Source: Centroberyx gerrardi
Taxonomy: Eukaryota > Chordata > Actinopteri > Beryciformes > Berycidae
Direction of reading: 5' to 3'
DNA length: 64,000 bases
NCBI RefSeq assembly: GCF_048128805.1
Contig: NC_136001.1
Span: 2,051,001 to 2,115,000, forward strand
The first letter of the stretch is position 1; each line of letters begins with the position of its first letter. The translations under genes and the position numbers were made by a program. This document shows positions 1 to 9,636 of this stretch, one piece after another. Under the pieces are notes generated by a model. That model worked only from the letters and a program-made list of their open reading frames with translations. It had not been told where the DNA came from and made no database searches.

Positions 1-1341
1 GTGTACAAACATCCACAGCAATTTTGGGTTGGCCAATCTGGAAAATGAGGCTAACTTTCACCAACGCTGGAGGAATCCTTAAACTCAATAAAACAACGTA
101 ACATTATGAAAGTCAACACCAAAGCAAGGAAAAATACATGATTTGCCTGTCCACAACTTTGTAGCTGCAGACTGGAGCCTCTAGCCCCGCTCACAATTGG
201 TCAGCATAGAGCGACCATCAACCAAGTTGATCACAGTGTCTGCAAGCAATAGGTTTGCTTACATTTGTGATGTTTCTGAACACTAAAGAACAAAACTTTG
301 TTAGTTGTAATGGATAAAGGAAGTTCCATTAAGCTGATGTTCCAGTCAAACTCCTCAAGAGCGTACGTGGATAGACAGAGAAAGACAAAAGTAAGTAGAG
401 ATTGCGTAACGTGTTAGCAAGCCTGAGAGGGTTTCACCATTCATCCATCAACCAACTCATGGTTGGCTGTATAATTCCGAGCTGGCCCGACATCGGAGGT
501 GTGATGTAACTGACACTCTGACACTGCCCCTCTGCCAGTAAATTCAGCTTGGATCCACTGGGTATGCACACCACCAGCTACCCTAACCCTTCATATTCGT
601 ATCATACTTATTTTTCATTAGTTATTTCTTTGTCTTAGTATGTTCTACTGCTGTTATTTTGAACACACCCTCAAAATGCTGTAAATCATATTTTTTCATA
701 TGTTTCTACATAATATGTTCTTAACACATTGTTGATTATGTCAATATCCTCTATTTTCTCTATTCTTGTTTATATTCTATCCTTCTTCGCTGTATCCTAT
801 TACTATTTGCAACGACCCAGTTTCCTAGAGGATCAATAAAGTTTCATTTTATGTTAACTGTCAAACAGTTAATATGAATGGCTGATAGCTCTAAGCTCTT
901 AGGTGTAAACAAGAACTCTGTCAACATGTTGTCTCGTATCAGAGCATTTTCTGTTGTACAATCTGTGCATGGCCAATCATTAAACAAGATGACTGTATGA
1001 TTGTTGCTTTGTTACAAATTTATCCAAAGACCATGAAACAAACCATTATATAGAGAGCTGGCTAGTCACGTGGTAATCACAACTTCATCAAGGTCCTGGA
1101 AGTGTTTTGTCCATTCATTTGTAGTACCCAGATTTCAAAATAGCTGAGTTCCTATGTATCGTGTGTATGTATGTAATTTTCTGCAACTTAATATATGATT
1201 TTCATGTTCTCTGTGTTTTCTATGGACCCCAGGAGGAGTAGCTGCTGCTTTAGCAACAACTAATGGGGATCCAAATACTCAATGATATCATAAGTCATAA
1301 GACCAGGCAATATTTTGGGCTTGATGCTTGCTGTCCCTCAC
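1..1341. other. Probable intron 1 of the cryptochrome gene, with LINE-tail-like repeats
   Basis: No coding exon was recognised here. If the exon at 1342-1502 belongs to a working gene, this stretch is part of its intron 1, read on the minus strand. Two pieces resemble 3' tails of fish LINEs. One, about 785-850, ends in GGATCAATAAAGTTTC. The other, about 1215-1283, reads GACCCCAGGAGGAGTAGC followed by a TAATGGGGATCC block. Both assignments come from recognising the motif only. Confidence 0.4.
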
Positions 1342-1502
1342 CTCCAGCTGTTGATCCCAAGGTTGGAGGAGCCAGCGAACCAGGGATCCAGGAAGTAGAC
1401 ACAGCGTAGGGTGTCGGCACCACGGACCGCCTCCAGCAGCGCCGGGTTGTCATGGAGACGCAGACCCTTCCGAAACCAGTGGATGGAATTGGTCTGCGCC
1501 AT
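1342..1502 (-). CDS. Cryptochrome, first coding exon (partial gene)
   Basis: The exon encodes the first 53 residues of an animal cryptochrome plus two bases of codon 54. The ATG is at 1502-1500 and the donor GTGAGG begins at 1341. Visible features are the N-terminal photolyase-type strand and helix, with [17 protein letters not shown] at residues 5-21 and [12 protein letters not shown] near residues 40-51. The exon ends after GINSW, the place and phase where vertebrate CRY exon 1 usually ends. Cryptochromes bind FAD and, in vertebrates, repress CLOCK-BMAL transcription in the nucleus or act as light-responsive paralogues. The remaining exons must lie left of position 1. Fish carry several cry paralogues and 53 residues do not settle which one this is. 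An isolated retained exon is possible but less likely, because the donor is intact. Confidence 0.85.
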
Positions 1503-1604
1503 GGTCAGCAGCACAGGCCCTGGCTGGGGTGGGTGTAAGGAACGCTGTATATAACTGGTAGGGACACACGCAGTACCACCGCAGTCCACACCCTGTCAAG
1601 GACC

Positions 1605-1685
1605 CCTGGAACCCCTCAAAGATCCCTGGAACACCCTCAAGTACCTCTGGAGGTCCCCGGACCCTCTTTGAGAACCACTGCTTTA
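1605..1685 (-). repeat. Dispersed repeat with a CAGTGGTTCTCAA start, upstream of the cry exon
   Basis: Read on the minus strand, the block begins CAGTGGTTCTCAAAGAGGGT, continues with GGGGACC and then several GGGGTCC-like units. This is a widespread vertebrate interspersed repeat type. A related piece lies on the plus strand at about 59711-59760 (TCCGGGGACCACCAGGGGTC). It sits about 100 bp 5' of the cryptochrome start codon, within its 5' flank. Confidence 0.5.
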
Positions 1686-1689
1686 AAAG

Positions 1690-2596
1690 CACTACAACAT
1701 GGAACCTCTTAAAATGGCATTAAAACAAATATAAATTGTTGAGTAAAACAATATTTGAGAGAAGTAAGATTTAATGCTCCTCTTTAGTCATTTTTTCTTA
1801 CATGTAGGCCTATACAAGAGCGTTCTCTGTTTACATCAAAGATTTTTTGATTCATCAGTTATTTTACTTATAACAATAATATGTTGAAAATTATTATATT
1901 GCTATGCTTTGATTGTTTTCATTTGAAAAATCGCCTAAGTCATTTCTAGAAAAAATGTGCAGTCTTTAAGTCAAATTAGAAACAACTATGTTCAATATTA
2001 TTCAATAAAGAATCAATAAGTGGTAATTTTCATAATTCATGTGTCAATACTGTGAGTCTTCAGTGAGACAGAAATTGTGCCAAATAGGAGAATGTAGGTC
2101 AATCTGGGAGACCAGACAGCCAAATGTTAGAGCAACCCAACCAGGTAACTACTGCAATCTACTGAAAACTGTGGATATCAATGATAATGTCAATCAGTAC
2201 ACAATAGACAGCCAAGAGAATGAATCTTATTAGTGGATACCAACTACTGTCAACATCCAAATAGTCAGAATTAGGTTAGTAGAGCTTATGCAAGTTAACC
2301 AGAATGTACACACTGTTACGATGACAACATGTCATTAACTCACTCTCAGCTCTAATATGTTCACAGACAAGGTATCCTGTAGGCTATTTCATTATCAGTA
2401 AATGTTGGTTTTATTCCACGGTGTTGTCTTTAAATCCAGCCTGGCTATTTCAGATTCAGGATTGTTTGCGCTACAACTAGATGTTTCATAACAATTTTCA
2501 CTAACGCGCATGCTCTATTTTTTCTGAACTTCGGCGGACATAGAAATACGGAGATCTGCTATACTTAAATACGACAAGATACCACAAAAATAAATA
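1690..2596. other. AT-rich intergenic DNA, nothing recognised
   Basis: Stop codons are frequent in all frames, and no splice-linked exon, repeat terminus or RNA gene was recognised. Confidence 0.5.
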
Positions 2597-3114
2597 AATA
2601 AATAAATAAATGCCATTATGCCATTAAATGCACCAAAAATAATATTCAAAATAAATGTAGGCATTAATTAACTGATAAAATGTATTAATTCCCCTATTTA
2701 TTTATATTTCTGTTTTAATTTGCTTCTGTATTTATTTACCTTTGTATTAATTCCCCTATTTATTTATATTTCTGTTTTAATTTGCTTCTGTATTTATTTA
2801 CCTTTGTATTAATTCCCCTATTTATTTACTTTCCCATTTAATTTTCCATTTTATTTATTAATTCTTTTCATTTTATTTATTTCTGTATTTATGTCTGTAT
2901 TATATTTTCCCTTTGCATTTTCCCCCTATTTATTTCCCCAAACGTATTTATTTCTGTGTTCTATTTTTACATTTACATTTCTTTATGCGTTTCTGCCTCA
3001 TTATGCAAATGAGGGGGCTGTGTCTCATGGGGTCAACTTTTCGCCTATTGGTTGATCGACATCAGAGTGCCTAGATTGACTATACATGCCTTGCTCCCAC
3101 ACCGGTGGCCAGGC
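2597..3114 (+). repeat. Left terminal inverted repeat (~520 bp)
   Basis: Pairs with 5993-6512. It contains two tandem copies of a ~62-bp unit (about 2692-2817) starting AATTCCCCTATTTATTTATA. It ends within CACACCGGTGGCCAGGC; the right arm differs there by a short extra CAGGTGGC block. Confidence 0.85.
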
Positions 3115-3158
3115 TCACTCACTACAGAAATGGCTACTTCCAGTCAGGAGATCGCTAG

Positions 3159-3265
3159 AGAAAGGAAAGTTTTTTGCTTGCGGGTTTGTCTGTTGGTGAC
3201 ATTGCAAGGCTTTTTGGGGTTGGTGAAAGAACAATTCACCGTCGGATGGCAGAGTATGGCATGAG
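3159..3265 (+). pseudogene. Helix-turn-helix exon of a transposon protein
   Basis: After an in-frame TAG at 3156, the reading frame gives a compact helix-turn-helix of the type found at the N terminus of transposases and integrases. It has AGLSVGDIARLFGVGERTIH followed by RRMAEYGM. It ends in a good donor, AG|GTGAGTG, at 3265/3266. An ATG at 3130 is in a different frame, so either a frameshift separates start from domain or an upstream exon is used. The downstream exon at 3865 is not in matching phase, so at least one further exon or another lesion is needed. The protein family is not identified. Confidence 0.5.
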
Positions 3266-3864
3266 GTGAGTGTGCATGTGAGGTCTCGGGGTGGATTGCT
3301 GTTGCAGTAAGTTACAGGATTTTATGTATTTGTCTGTAAGAATTTAAAATTACAGCAACTGGTGTTAAACTGAAATCTGTGTGCCGTCAAAACGTGTCCG
3401 CTAACGTAGCATGAGAATGAGAAATGGATACAGTAGTTTATGGTATTTCAGTCCGATTAGCATCGGGTAACGTTAGCGATTTAGCTCCAGTCCCAATGAG
3501 AAAGTGTTTGATGCGGGCCTGTGAATACGAGGAAGCCTGTTGGCCACAACGACAACAGTTAGCAATCGTCTAGTTAACCAGGTCCCGAAAGGACAAACCT
3601 ACTATGATCGAGGTTAGGGGCTAAGTTAGTGCCGTTAGTGGCATGCTAATCTAGCGTTAGCGTTAGCTAAGGTTAGCTCCTCTGGCTCACTTTGCGGACA
3701 CATCTCTAACGTGGCAAAACTCGAACAGTACTTTGTTTATCGGGGACTCTGGTCACCGCAAACATTTCACTTCTAACGCCAAATGAAAGGGAGTTACTGG
3801 CTGATGAGATGTAACATTTCATGTTCTGTCTTTGCACCTAGTTTCTGTTTCTGTTACTCCACAG

Positions 3865-4040
3865 ATTACATCGATGAGTTGATGGACCTCATCTTTGATC
3901 ACGTCTTCCAGGACCCTGCACCTTATGTGAGCCAGGTTTTGAAGATCCCCATCCCAGAAGACCCGTGCGCCCAGTCTGACAGGCCGTCATTGCAGCCACG
4001 TGTCTCGGTTCAATCAAGAGGCAGTCTGAACCTGACGTAG
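3865..4040 (+). CDS. Putative terminal exon of the plus-strand transposon gene
   Basis: An acceptor, TTACTCCACAG, precedes an open stretch ending at a TAG at 4038-4040. The start is YIDELMDLIFDHVF, followed by QDPAPYVSQVLKIP, an acidic-hydrophobic pattern that looks like real coding sequence. A poly(A) signal cluster (AAAATAAAATAATTG) follows at about 4477. The product is not recognised. It may be the C-terminal part of the protein whose helix-turn-helix lies at 3159-3265. Confidence 0.35.
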
Positions 4041-4570
4041 CTGGCAGCATCATGGAGCTCACAGCATTTGCACAGCACCACACATACTGGTATCACTACT
4101 CTGACCCTGCAACCTAGAAAGCCCCAGCACTAGCTGACAAAGGATCTGTAGGCTAGACACTGAGAAGAGGGTACACATACTGTCAATATATTTCATTTGA
4201 ATACTTAGTCTGTTCTTTTGTTGTTTTGGTTATCTGGCATGAGGTCAGGTTGTAGTTGGGTGTTTTCCACGAATACATAACAGATAACTAAAAACATCAA
4301 ATTATAAATCATTTTGGTGATTGATACTGCACTACTTTACTACACTGCAATAACTGCTGCAGTGGAACACTCCCCTGTGTACACTCACAGATGTAGATTT
4401 TGTAACATAACAGCACCCCATTATGGTCCTGCAGCAGTGTTATGTTTCTACATGTGCCTTTTTTATGCCTTTTCTAAAATAAAATAATTGTATTCTGTAT
4501 GAACAGTCAGTGTTGTGGTTACTTATTGGTTTCACATTTACTTTACATGGATGTGTAAAGGGAAAAACGT

Positions 4571-4674
4571 ATATAATCCCACACACACTGTCTACACTTA
4601 TATGGTGCTTTATTACATTTCAATGACTGAAATGTAATAAAGCACCATGCAAGTGTAGACAGTGTGTGGGATTA
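4571..4674. terminator. Hairpin with a poly(A) signal on each strand
   Basis: A near-perfect inverted repeat with arms of about 50 bp is centred at about 4625. The left arm includes GTGCTTTATTACATTTCA and the right arm TGAAATGTAATAAAGCAC. AATAAA therefore occurs on the plus strand at about 4637 and on the minus strand at about 4614. It lies between the plus-strand exons and the minus-strand exon-like stretch of the 3.9-kb element, where a two-way 3' end would be expected. Confidence 0.55.
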
Positions 4675-5829
4675 TATTACTTATTCAGTAACGTTTGTCC
4701 TATGCCCCTGTCACTAAAAGACTTTTCGGTGTGCTAAAGTTTTTTTCTACATGGATGTGTAATAAAGTATAACAACACAGTTATTTTACTCAAATTTATT
4801 GTCATGTAAAGTATTATCCAAAGTCACATGTTCAAATCAATTCATGCACAGAATGCATAAAATAAACTTACTGCTCTATACCTCTAAGCTGTAAGGGCCC
4901 ATAGTCTGCTTTATAAATGTTCATTGCATTCTGTAGTGAGAACACATTCAAACATACAGGCTGCAGACCAGGATGATCAACATGCATGTAGGTGGATCCT
5001 GAAGCTGATTCATTCTTCTGGTAACCTAGGGAATGAGAAAGGGTAACTTATTGAATTTTGCAAGCTTTATAGGAACATTACACTGATAATTACGTTTATC
5101 TATATTATATGTTTATTATTTAGTACAGACAATGCAGAGTAAATGTGAGTACTGTACAAACTAATGTAACATACGACATAAACAATAAAGGTGTCAACTC
5201 TAAAAGAGGTAAGATGTTATGTACAGGGGGAATGACCAGCAGGCCTCCATGAGATGCAATGTTTGAATATTTCAGCTATAGTTCTAAAACTGTTGAGCTA
5301 GCGTTATAGCTGAATAACACTGGCATAAATTACGACAGTCATATGTCCAAATGGTAGACAGCATGGGGCATAACCATATGTTTGCCGGTGTCGTGACTAT
5401 ATTTGTATCCCCTGAAGAGGAGTTCTTCTTTCGCACACATCACACATCAATTTGATGTATTTGAACGTAATAACTACATAATGTCTGGTGTGTATCGCTA
5501 GCCAGTACAACGGCAATTGTAAGACACTTCATGGAATAACATTACAGCAGCTATCCAAGTAACGTTAGCCAGCGAAAAGCTACCGACACCTACTGTGTTG
5601 ACAGACAGCCTCAAACCACCGGCACCGGTGAACGTCAGGCTAAAAATGAATCAAACAAACCATACGATACAGTTACTGTGCGAGACACTCCGGCAGGTAA
5701 CGTTAGATATTGTTTTTATGGGATACAAATTTGTCCGCTATGGCTATCCAGAAATACCACATAGCTGACACAACCACATACACACGCACGGTGAGAAAGT
5801 ACGAACAACACACTGAAATTTCAACCTAC

Positions 5830-5968
5830 CGTTCAGAGACATCCTGCTGTAACCGTGTCTGTAAAACTTCGGCAGTTGCCTCCTCTTGTTCGGTTGACAG
5901 ATTCCGCCTCAAAAATGTACGGTTTTACATGTTCTGTCACAGAGTTTTCTTCTACAAGGAGCTGCCAT
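5830..5968 (-). pseudogene. Exon-like stretch on the minus strand of the 3.9-kb element
   Basis: An ATG at 5968 opens a basic stretch (MAAPCRRKLCDRTCK) that soon hits a stop. A second frame in the same stretch reads NLSTEQEEATAEVLQTRLQQ and runs into a good donor at 5830/5829 (G|GTAGGT). This suggests one exon with a frame lesion. The product is unknown. It faces the plus-strand exons across the poly(A) hairpin. Confidence 0.3.
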
Positions 5969-5992
5969 GTTGGTTAACACTTCTCCTTCCTA

Positions 5993-6512
5993 GCCTGGCC
6001 ACCTGCTGGCCACCGGTGTGGGAGCAAGGCATGTATAGTCAATCTAGGCACTCTGATGTCGATCAACCAATAGGCGAAAAGTTGACCCCATGAGACACAG
6101 CCCCCTCATTTGCATAATGAAGCAGAAACGCATAAAGAAATGTAAATGTAAAAATAGAACACAGAAATAAATACGTTTGGGGAAATAAATAGGGGGAAAA
6201 TGCAAAGGGAAAATATAATACACACATAAATACAGAAATAAATAAAATGAAAAGAATTAATAAATAAAATGGAAAATTAAATGGGAAAGTAAATAAATAG
6301 GGGAATTAATACAAAGGTAAATAAATACAAAAGCAAATTAAAACAGAAATATAAATAAATAGGGGAATTAATACAAAGGTAAATAAATACAGAAGCAAAT
6401 TAAAACAGAAATATAAATAAATAGGGGAATTAATACATTTTATCAGTTAATGCCTACATTTATTTTGAATATTATTTTTGGTGCATTTAATGGCATATTT
6501 ATTTATTTATTG
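5993..6512 (-). repeat. Right terminal inverted repeat (~520 bp)
   Basis: Reverse complement of 2597-3114, including the tandem ~62-bp units (about 6296-6430). Small differences from the left arm include a few extra bases near 6003-6012. Confidence 0.85.
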
Positions 6513-6893
6513 AGTCATTTATTTATTTCTTTATTTATTTTTGATTTTGGCAGTTACGGTCATCCATAGAGGAACACTGAACGATTGGAAGAAGCTTTAG
6601 AAAAGTTGTCCCTTCAACCAGTTTCTTAATGCTAGGATTTATAATTTCGCTGTGACTCACCGCCATTCACTATAGGCTACGTTCCGTTCTCAATTGTATG
6701 GTATGCCAAACTCAATTATAAATCCACCAGTTTAATCTTGCCTTGCATATTGTTATAACATAATGATATTTTAGGACTTCAAATCGGCATACGGCCAATA
6801 AATCCACCAAAATATGCCTTGAGGGCGACAATGAGCAGTGTGGACTGTGGACCAGTTGTAAAGGTTGTGATTTTATTAAAATAAGTGCTGCTT

Positions 6894-7122
6894 GTAAATT
6901 TAACGTCCATATCATGCAACATAGCAGACTGAATAAAATTAAGTTGGTTTGGGGTCAATAGGTCACATGACCTAGGAGCTATTGAAGTTTAAAGGCCATT
7001 TTTCCTCCATATTTAGCCTTTTTAGCATTTTTTGGTAAATTTAACATGCATGCATCATGCAACATAGCAGACTAATAAAATGAAGTTGGTTTGGGGTCAA
7101 TAGGTACATGACCTAGGAGCTA
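6894..7122. repeat. Two direct repeat copies of ~88 bp
   Basis: Copies at 6894-6981 and 7034-7122 share ATGCAACATAGCAGACT, AAGTTGGTTTGGGGTCAATA and ACATGACCTAGGAGCTA in the same order. The spacing is about 140 bp. Their origin is not recognised. Confidence 0.75.
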
Positions 7123-7132
7123 CCCTGCTAAA

Positions 7133-7310
7133 AAAACCCAGCATAGACCAGCATGAATTCCTTGCTGGTCTAAGCTGGTTTATGCTGGTTAGTGCTGGTC
7201 TGATGCTGGTGAAGCTGGTCAACCAGCATGGCCATGCTGGTGAAGCTGGTGGACCAGCATGGTCGTGCTGGGGATGCTGGTGTCACCAGCATGGGATGCT
7301 GGTATGGTTG
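7133..7310. repeat. GCTGG/CCAGC minisatellite
   Basis: The stretch is built from ATGCTGGT, AAGCTGGT and ACCAGCAT words on both strands, so it can also fold. It resembles a repeat commonly seen in fish introns and transposon flanks. The ORFs crossing it are by-products of the repeat. Confidence 0.8.
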
Positions 7311-7319
7311 AATGACCAC

Positions 7320-7560
7320 CCTTACAAAAATTTCCTGTGGTACCTGAAAATGCTGCTGTGGTATTCCTGCGGTACTTCATTTTGGTACCACAGGACAAGT
7401 AAATTCTGTGGTACATTACCACAGGCTTTATGGTAGATTTACCACACACTATGTCCTGTGGTAATGTACCACACGCTTTATGGTAATGCACCATATATTT
7501 ACCACACACTGCATGTCCTATGGTAATGTACCACATTTTAATGGTATTTTTCCACATGGT
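7320..7560. repeat. Degenerate GGTAATGTACCACA repeat
   Basis: The units GGTACCACAGG, GGTAATGTACCACA and TTTACCACACACT recur at irregular spacing of about 50-70 bp. Many units are short palindromes (GGTAC/GTACC). No gene is supported here. Confidence 0.7.
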
Positions 7561-8100
7561 CAATTCCAGCATTGGATGTGACATCTGGACTCAAACTGAC
7601 TAATAAAACATCTTAGGGAATACAGATTAAGCATAAATGCAGCATTCACAGTATTTTAATAGAAACTCATAGGGAGAGTGCATACATTTTAATCTAAGTG
7701 TCACGGCAAAAAAATAAAATAAAACTGTATTATGACATGAAATGAAAAGGCTTTTCCGAGATATTTTCTGCAAACTGAATTTTTACATCTAAAAAGACTA
7801 TCTACAGTATAAATCAGCGTTTGTTGTATATAAAATTGATAATTTAATCCCATTAAACATGTTACATTCCCCAAAAGTTCCCGTTTGTTTGTGGAAAATA
7901 GTAAAAATAAATAAAACAGTGGTGTGTCCAAACTTTTATAGTTTTATTTATTCTCTTCCTGTGTGGTGTAAGGGTGCAGTAATTTATATTTGCTGATATG
8001 GTGACACATTCAAAATGTATGCATGCAATAATGCTGTATTATTTCAGTCCCAATCGACACCTCCACTGCTCTTTAATGTTGCTTGGGATGTGTACAAGGC
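7561..8100. other. AT-rich spacer, nothing recognised
   Basis: No coding, repeat or RNA feature could be supported between the minisatellites and the large palindrome. Confidence 0.5.
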
Positions 8101-8983
8101 AAGCCCCCAGGAACAGCTCTGGGCTGTGCGGCGATTTTGGCGTAGTGGCCAAGCTCGGTATTGCAAGTCACGTGACACCATGGGGCCCAAAAAGACTTTT
8201 TCCCATAGAGATACATGGGAAAAGAAACGCCTGTAAAACTCCGGGAACATTTTTCTGGGTATCGCACAAAGTCAAAATGGACTCTTTGATTTAGCAATTT
8301 TTAAATCATTGGGTCCATTTTTCTTTGGAAGCCACCAAGAGCCGTATAAAGCTGTATTTTCTGGAGCTCCGTGAACGCGCCTCTAGGCCACGGGAACGCT
8401 CCGTGCGCATTCACCGCTTCTACTTCCACTGTTGACAAGCTATACAGCTAGCTGATTGTTAGTGGAGGCTTTTAGCTGTATGTGATCAAACTAGATCACA
8501 TTAAACTCAACCTACACTTCCGCCGACACTTAGGTTTAACAGGCAAGACTTCAGAACAATAACGGATGGTTTCTATTTTGTTTTTGTTTCTCTCTTGATT
8601 AAATAGGTCGCTTGCAAGCTAGCTAACATTATAACATTGCTGTAGTTAACCAGCTACATGTAGCATATGCAGTTCTATGCACCTACTTACTGTTGTATAT
8701 TTATTTACATCTCGAAATTCTCAGTTTACAGACTATGCCATGTACTTTTCTTTATCCTATTAAAGTTATGAATATATTTGGGCTTTGATGGTTGTTCTAA
8801 TTTCTTTTACTGTCTGTAAATTTATATTTAGATGTCCAATTTGAGTTAACCTGCTTGAGTTACTGATAATGTCTATTATGTAAATGGTATTGAGTCTTCT
8901 TCCAACCAGGTGTGTTTCTGGGCACTGCATAGGGAGATCAAGCTTATAGAAATTTTGCTATGACAAGAGTCTAGATAGTGTAA

Positions 8984-9636
8984 AGGCCCTGACACACCAA
9001 ACCGACTTCAAAGAACCAGCGGCAACGAAGGCCGACTGTTGCGTCGCCTCACGTCGCCTGCGTCTGGTCCAAAAAGTTGCACTTGAACACACCGCAAAGA
9101 CTACACTCGACGGCCAACTAGCACGTACGTTCTGCACCTGCGTGAGGGGAAATAACTCTCCATACCTTATGTCTGATAAGAAGTTGCAAATGGCACTGGC
9201 GTTGTCAGCCCTTGGTCTTTTGGTTGTGGAAGAAGAAAGGAAGAGGCGGAGGCGAAAAATAAGGAGAAACCGCACTAAATGGGTGAAATCATGAATAACG
9301 TTACTCCAGCGACAGGCTCAAGGGGCTTTCCCGAACCTGTGTCGAGAGCTGGAGATAAATGAAACCTCCGCTCGGCTCTTTCTTGTTCAGTTCCACATGT
9401 TGAAGGAATTTATCAGTCCAATCATCCAGAGGCAAAACACGAACTACCAATCAGAGTGATCTCTCTCACTGACGGCTCCGACGCAGATTCAACATGCTCA
9501 ATCGGCCGAAAAGACGCCGACAGGGTCCGACTAGTGCCGACGGTGCGGGACACACCGCAAAAACTAGGGACACCGATCCTTACCGACGGCCCGACATTGC
9601 CCGACGGCCGACCGTCGGCCTGGTGTGTCAGGGCCT
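8984..9636 (+). mobile_element. PIF/Harbinger element, 653 bp, in the left palindrome arm
   Basis: The termini are AGGCCCTGACACACCA and its complement, with target duplication TAA at 8981-8983 and 9637-9639. The other palindrome arm has the uninterrupted site (GTGTTACAC, TTA at 13349-13351), so both ends are certain. A 3-bp TWA duplication is typical of PIF/Harbinger. The interior carries a broken N-terminal transposase fragment. The element is non-autonomous. Confidence 0.93.
9190..9456 (+). pseudogene. Harbinger transposase N-terminal fragment
   Basis: From an ATG at 9190 the frame reads MALALSALGLLVVEEERKRR with a further basic stretch. It meets one in-frame TGA at 9292, then continues in the same frame with QGAFPNLCRELEINE, FHMLKEFISPII and RQNTNYQ. 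The basic patch followed by a CRELEINE-like block and RQNTNY corresponds to the region upstream of the DDE domain in PIF/Harbinger transposases. The catalytic domain is absent, so the fragment cannot be functional. Confidence 0.7.

Larger units (their letters stand above)
2597..6512. mobile_element. 3.9-kb element with ~520-bp terminal inverted repeats
   Basis: Sequence 2597-3114 returns as its reverse complement at 5993-6512, with only scattered differences. The arms share an AT-rich outer part built from tetranucleotide-like TAAA units and a block of about 62 bp repeated in tandem in each arm. They also share an inner part containing GGGGCTGTGTCTCATGGGGT and the block GATCGACATCAGAGTGCC. 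Between the arms lie a plus-strand helix-turn-helix exon, a second plus-strand exon, a hairpin with poly(A) signals on both strands and a minus-strand exon-like stretch. This layout suggests a DNA transposon with two facing genes, but no transposase catalytic core was recognised. A target-site duplication could not be fixed because the flanks are TAAA-rich. Confidence 0.7.

Noticed and set aside
8015..8297. Overlapping ORFs on both strands at the palindrome ends, mirrored at 14038-14370
   Set aside because: They appear in both arms and both strands with no protein features. They are by-products of a GC-balanced repeat.
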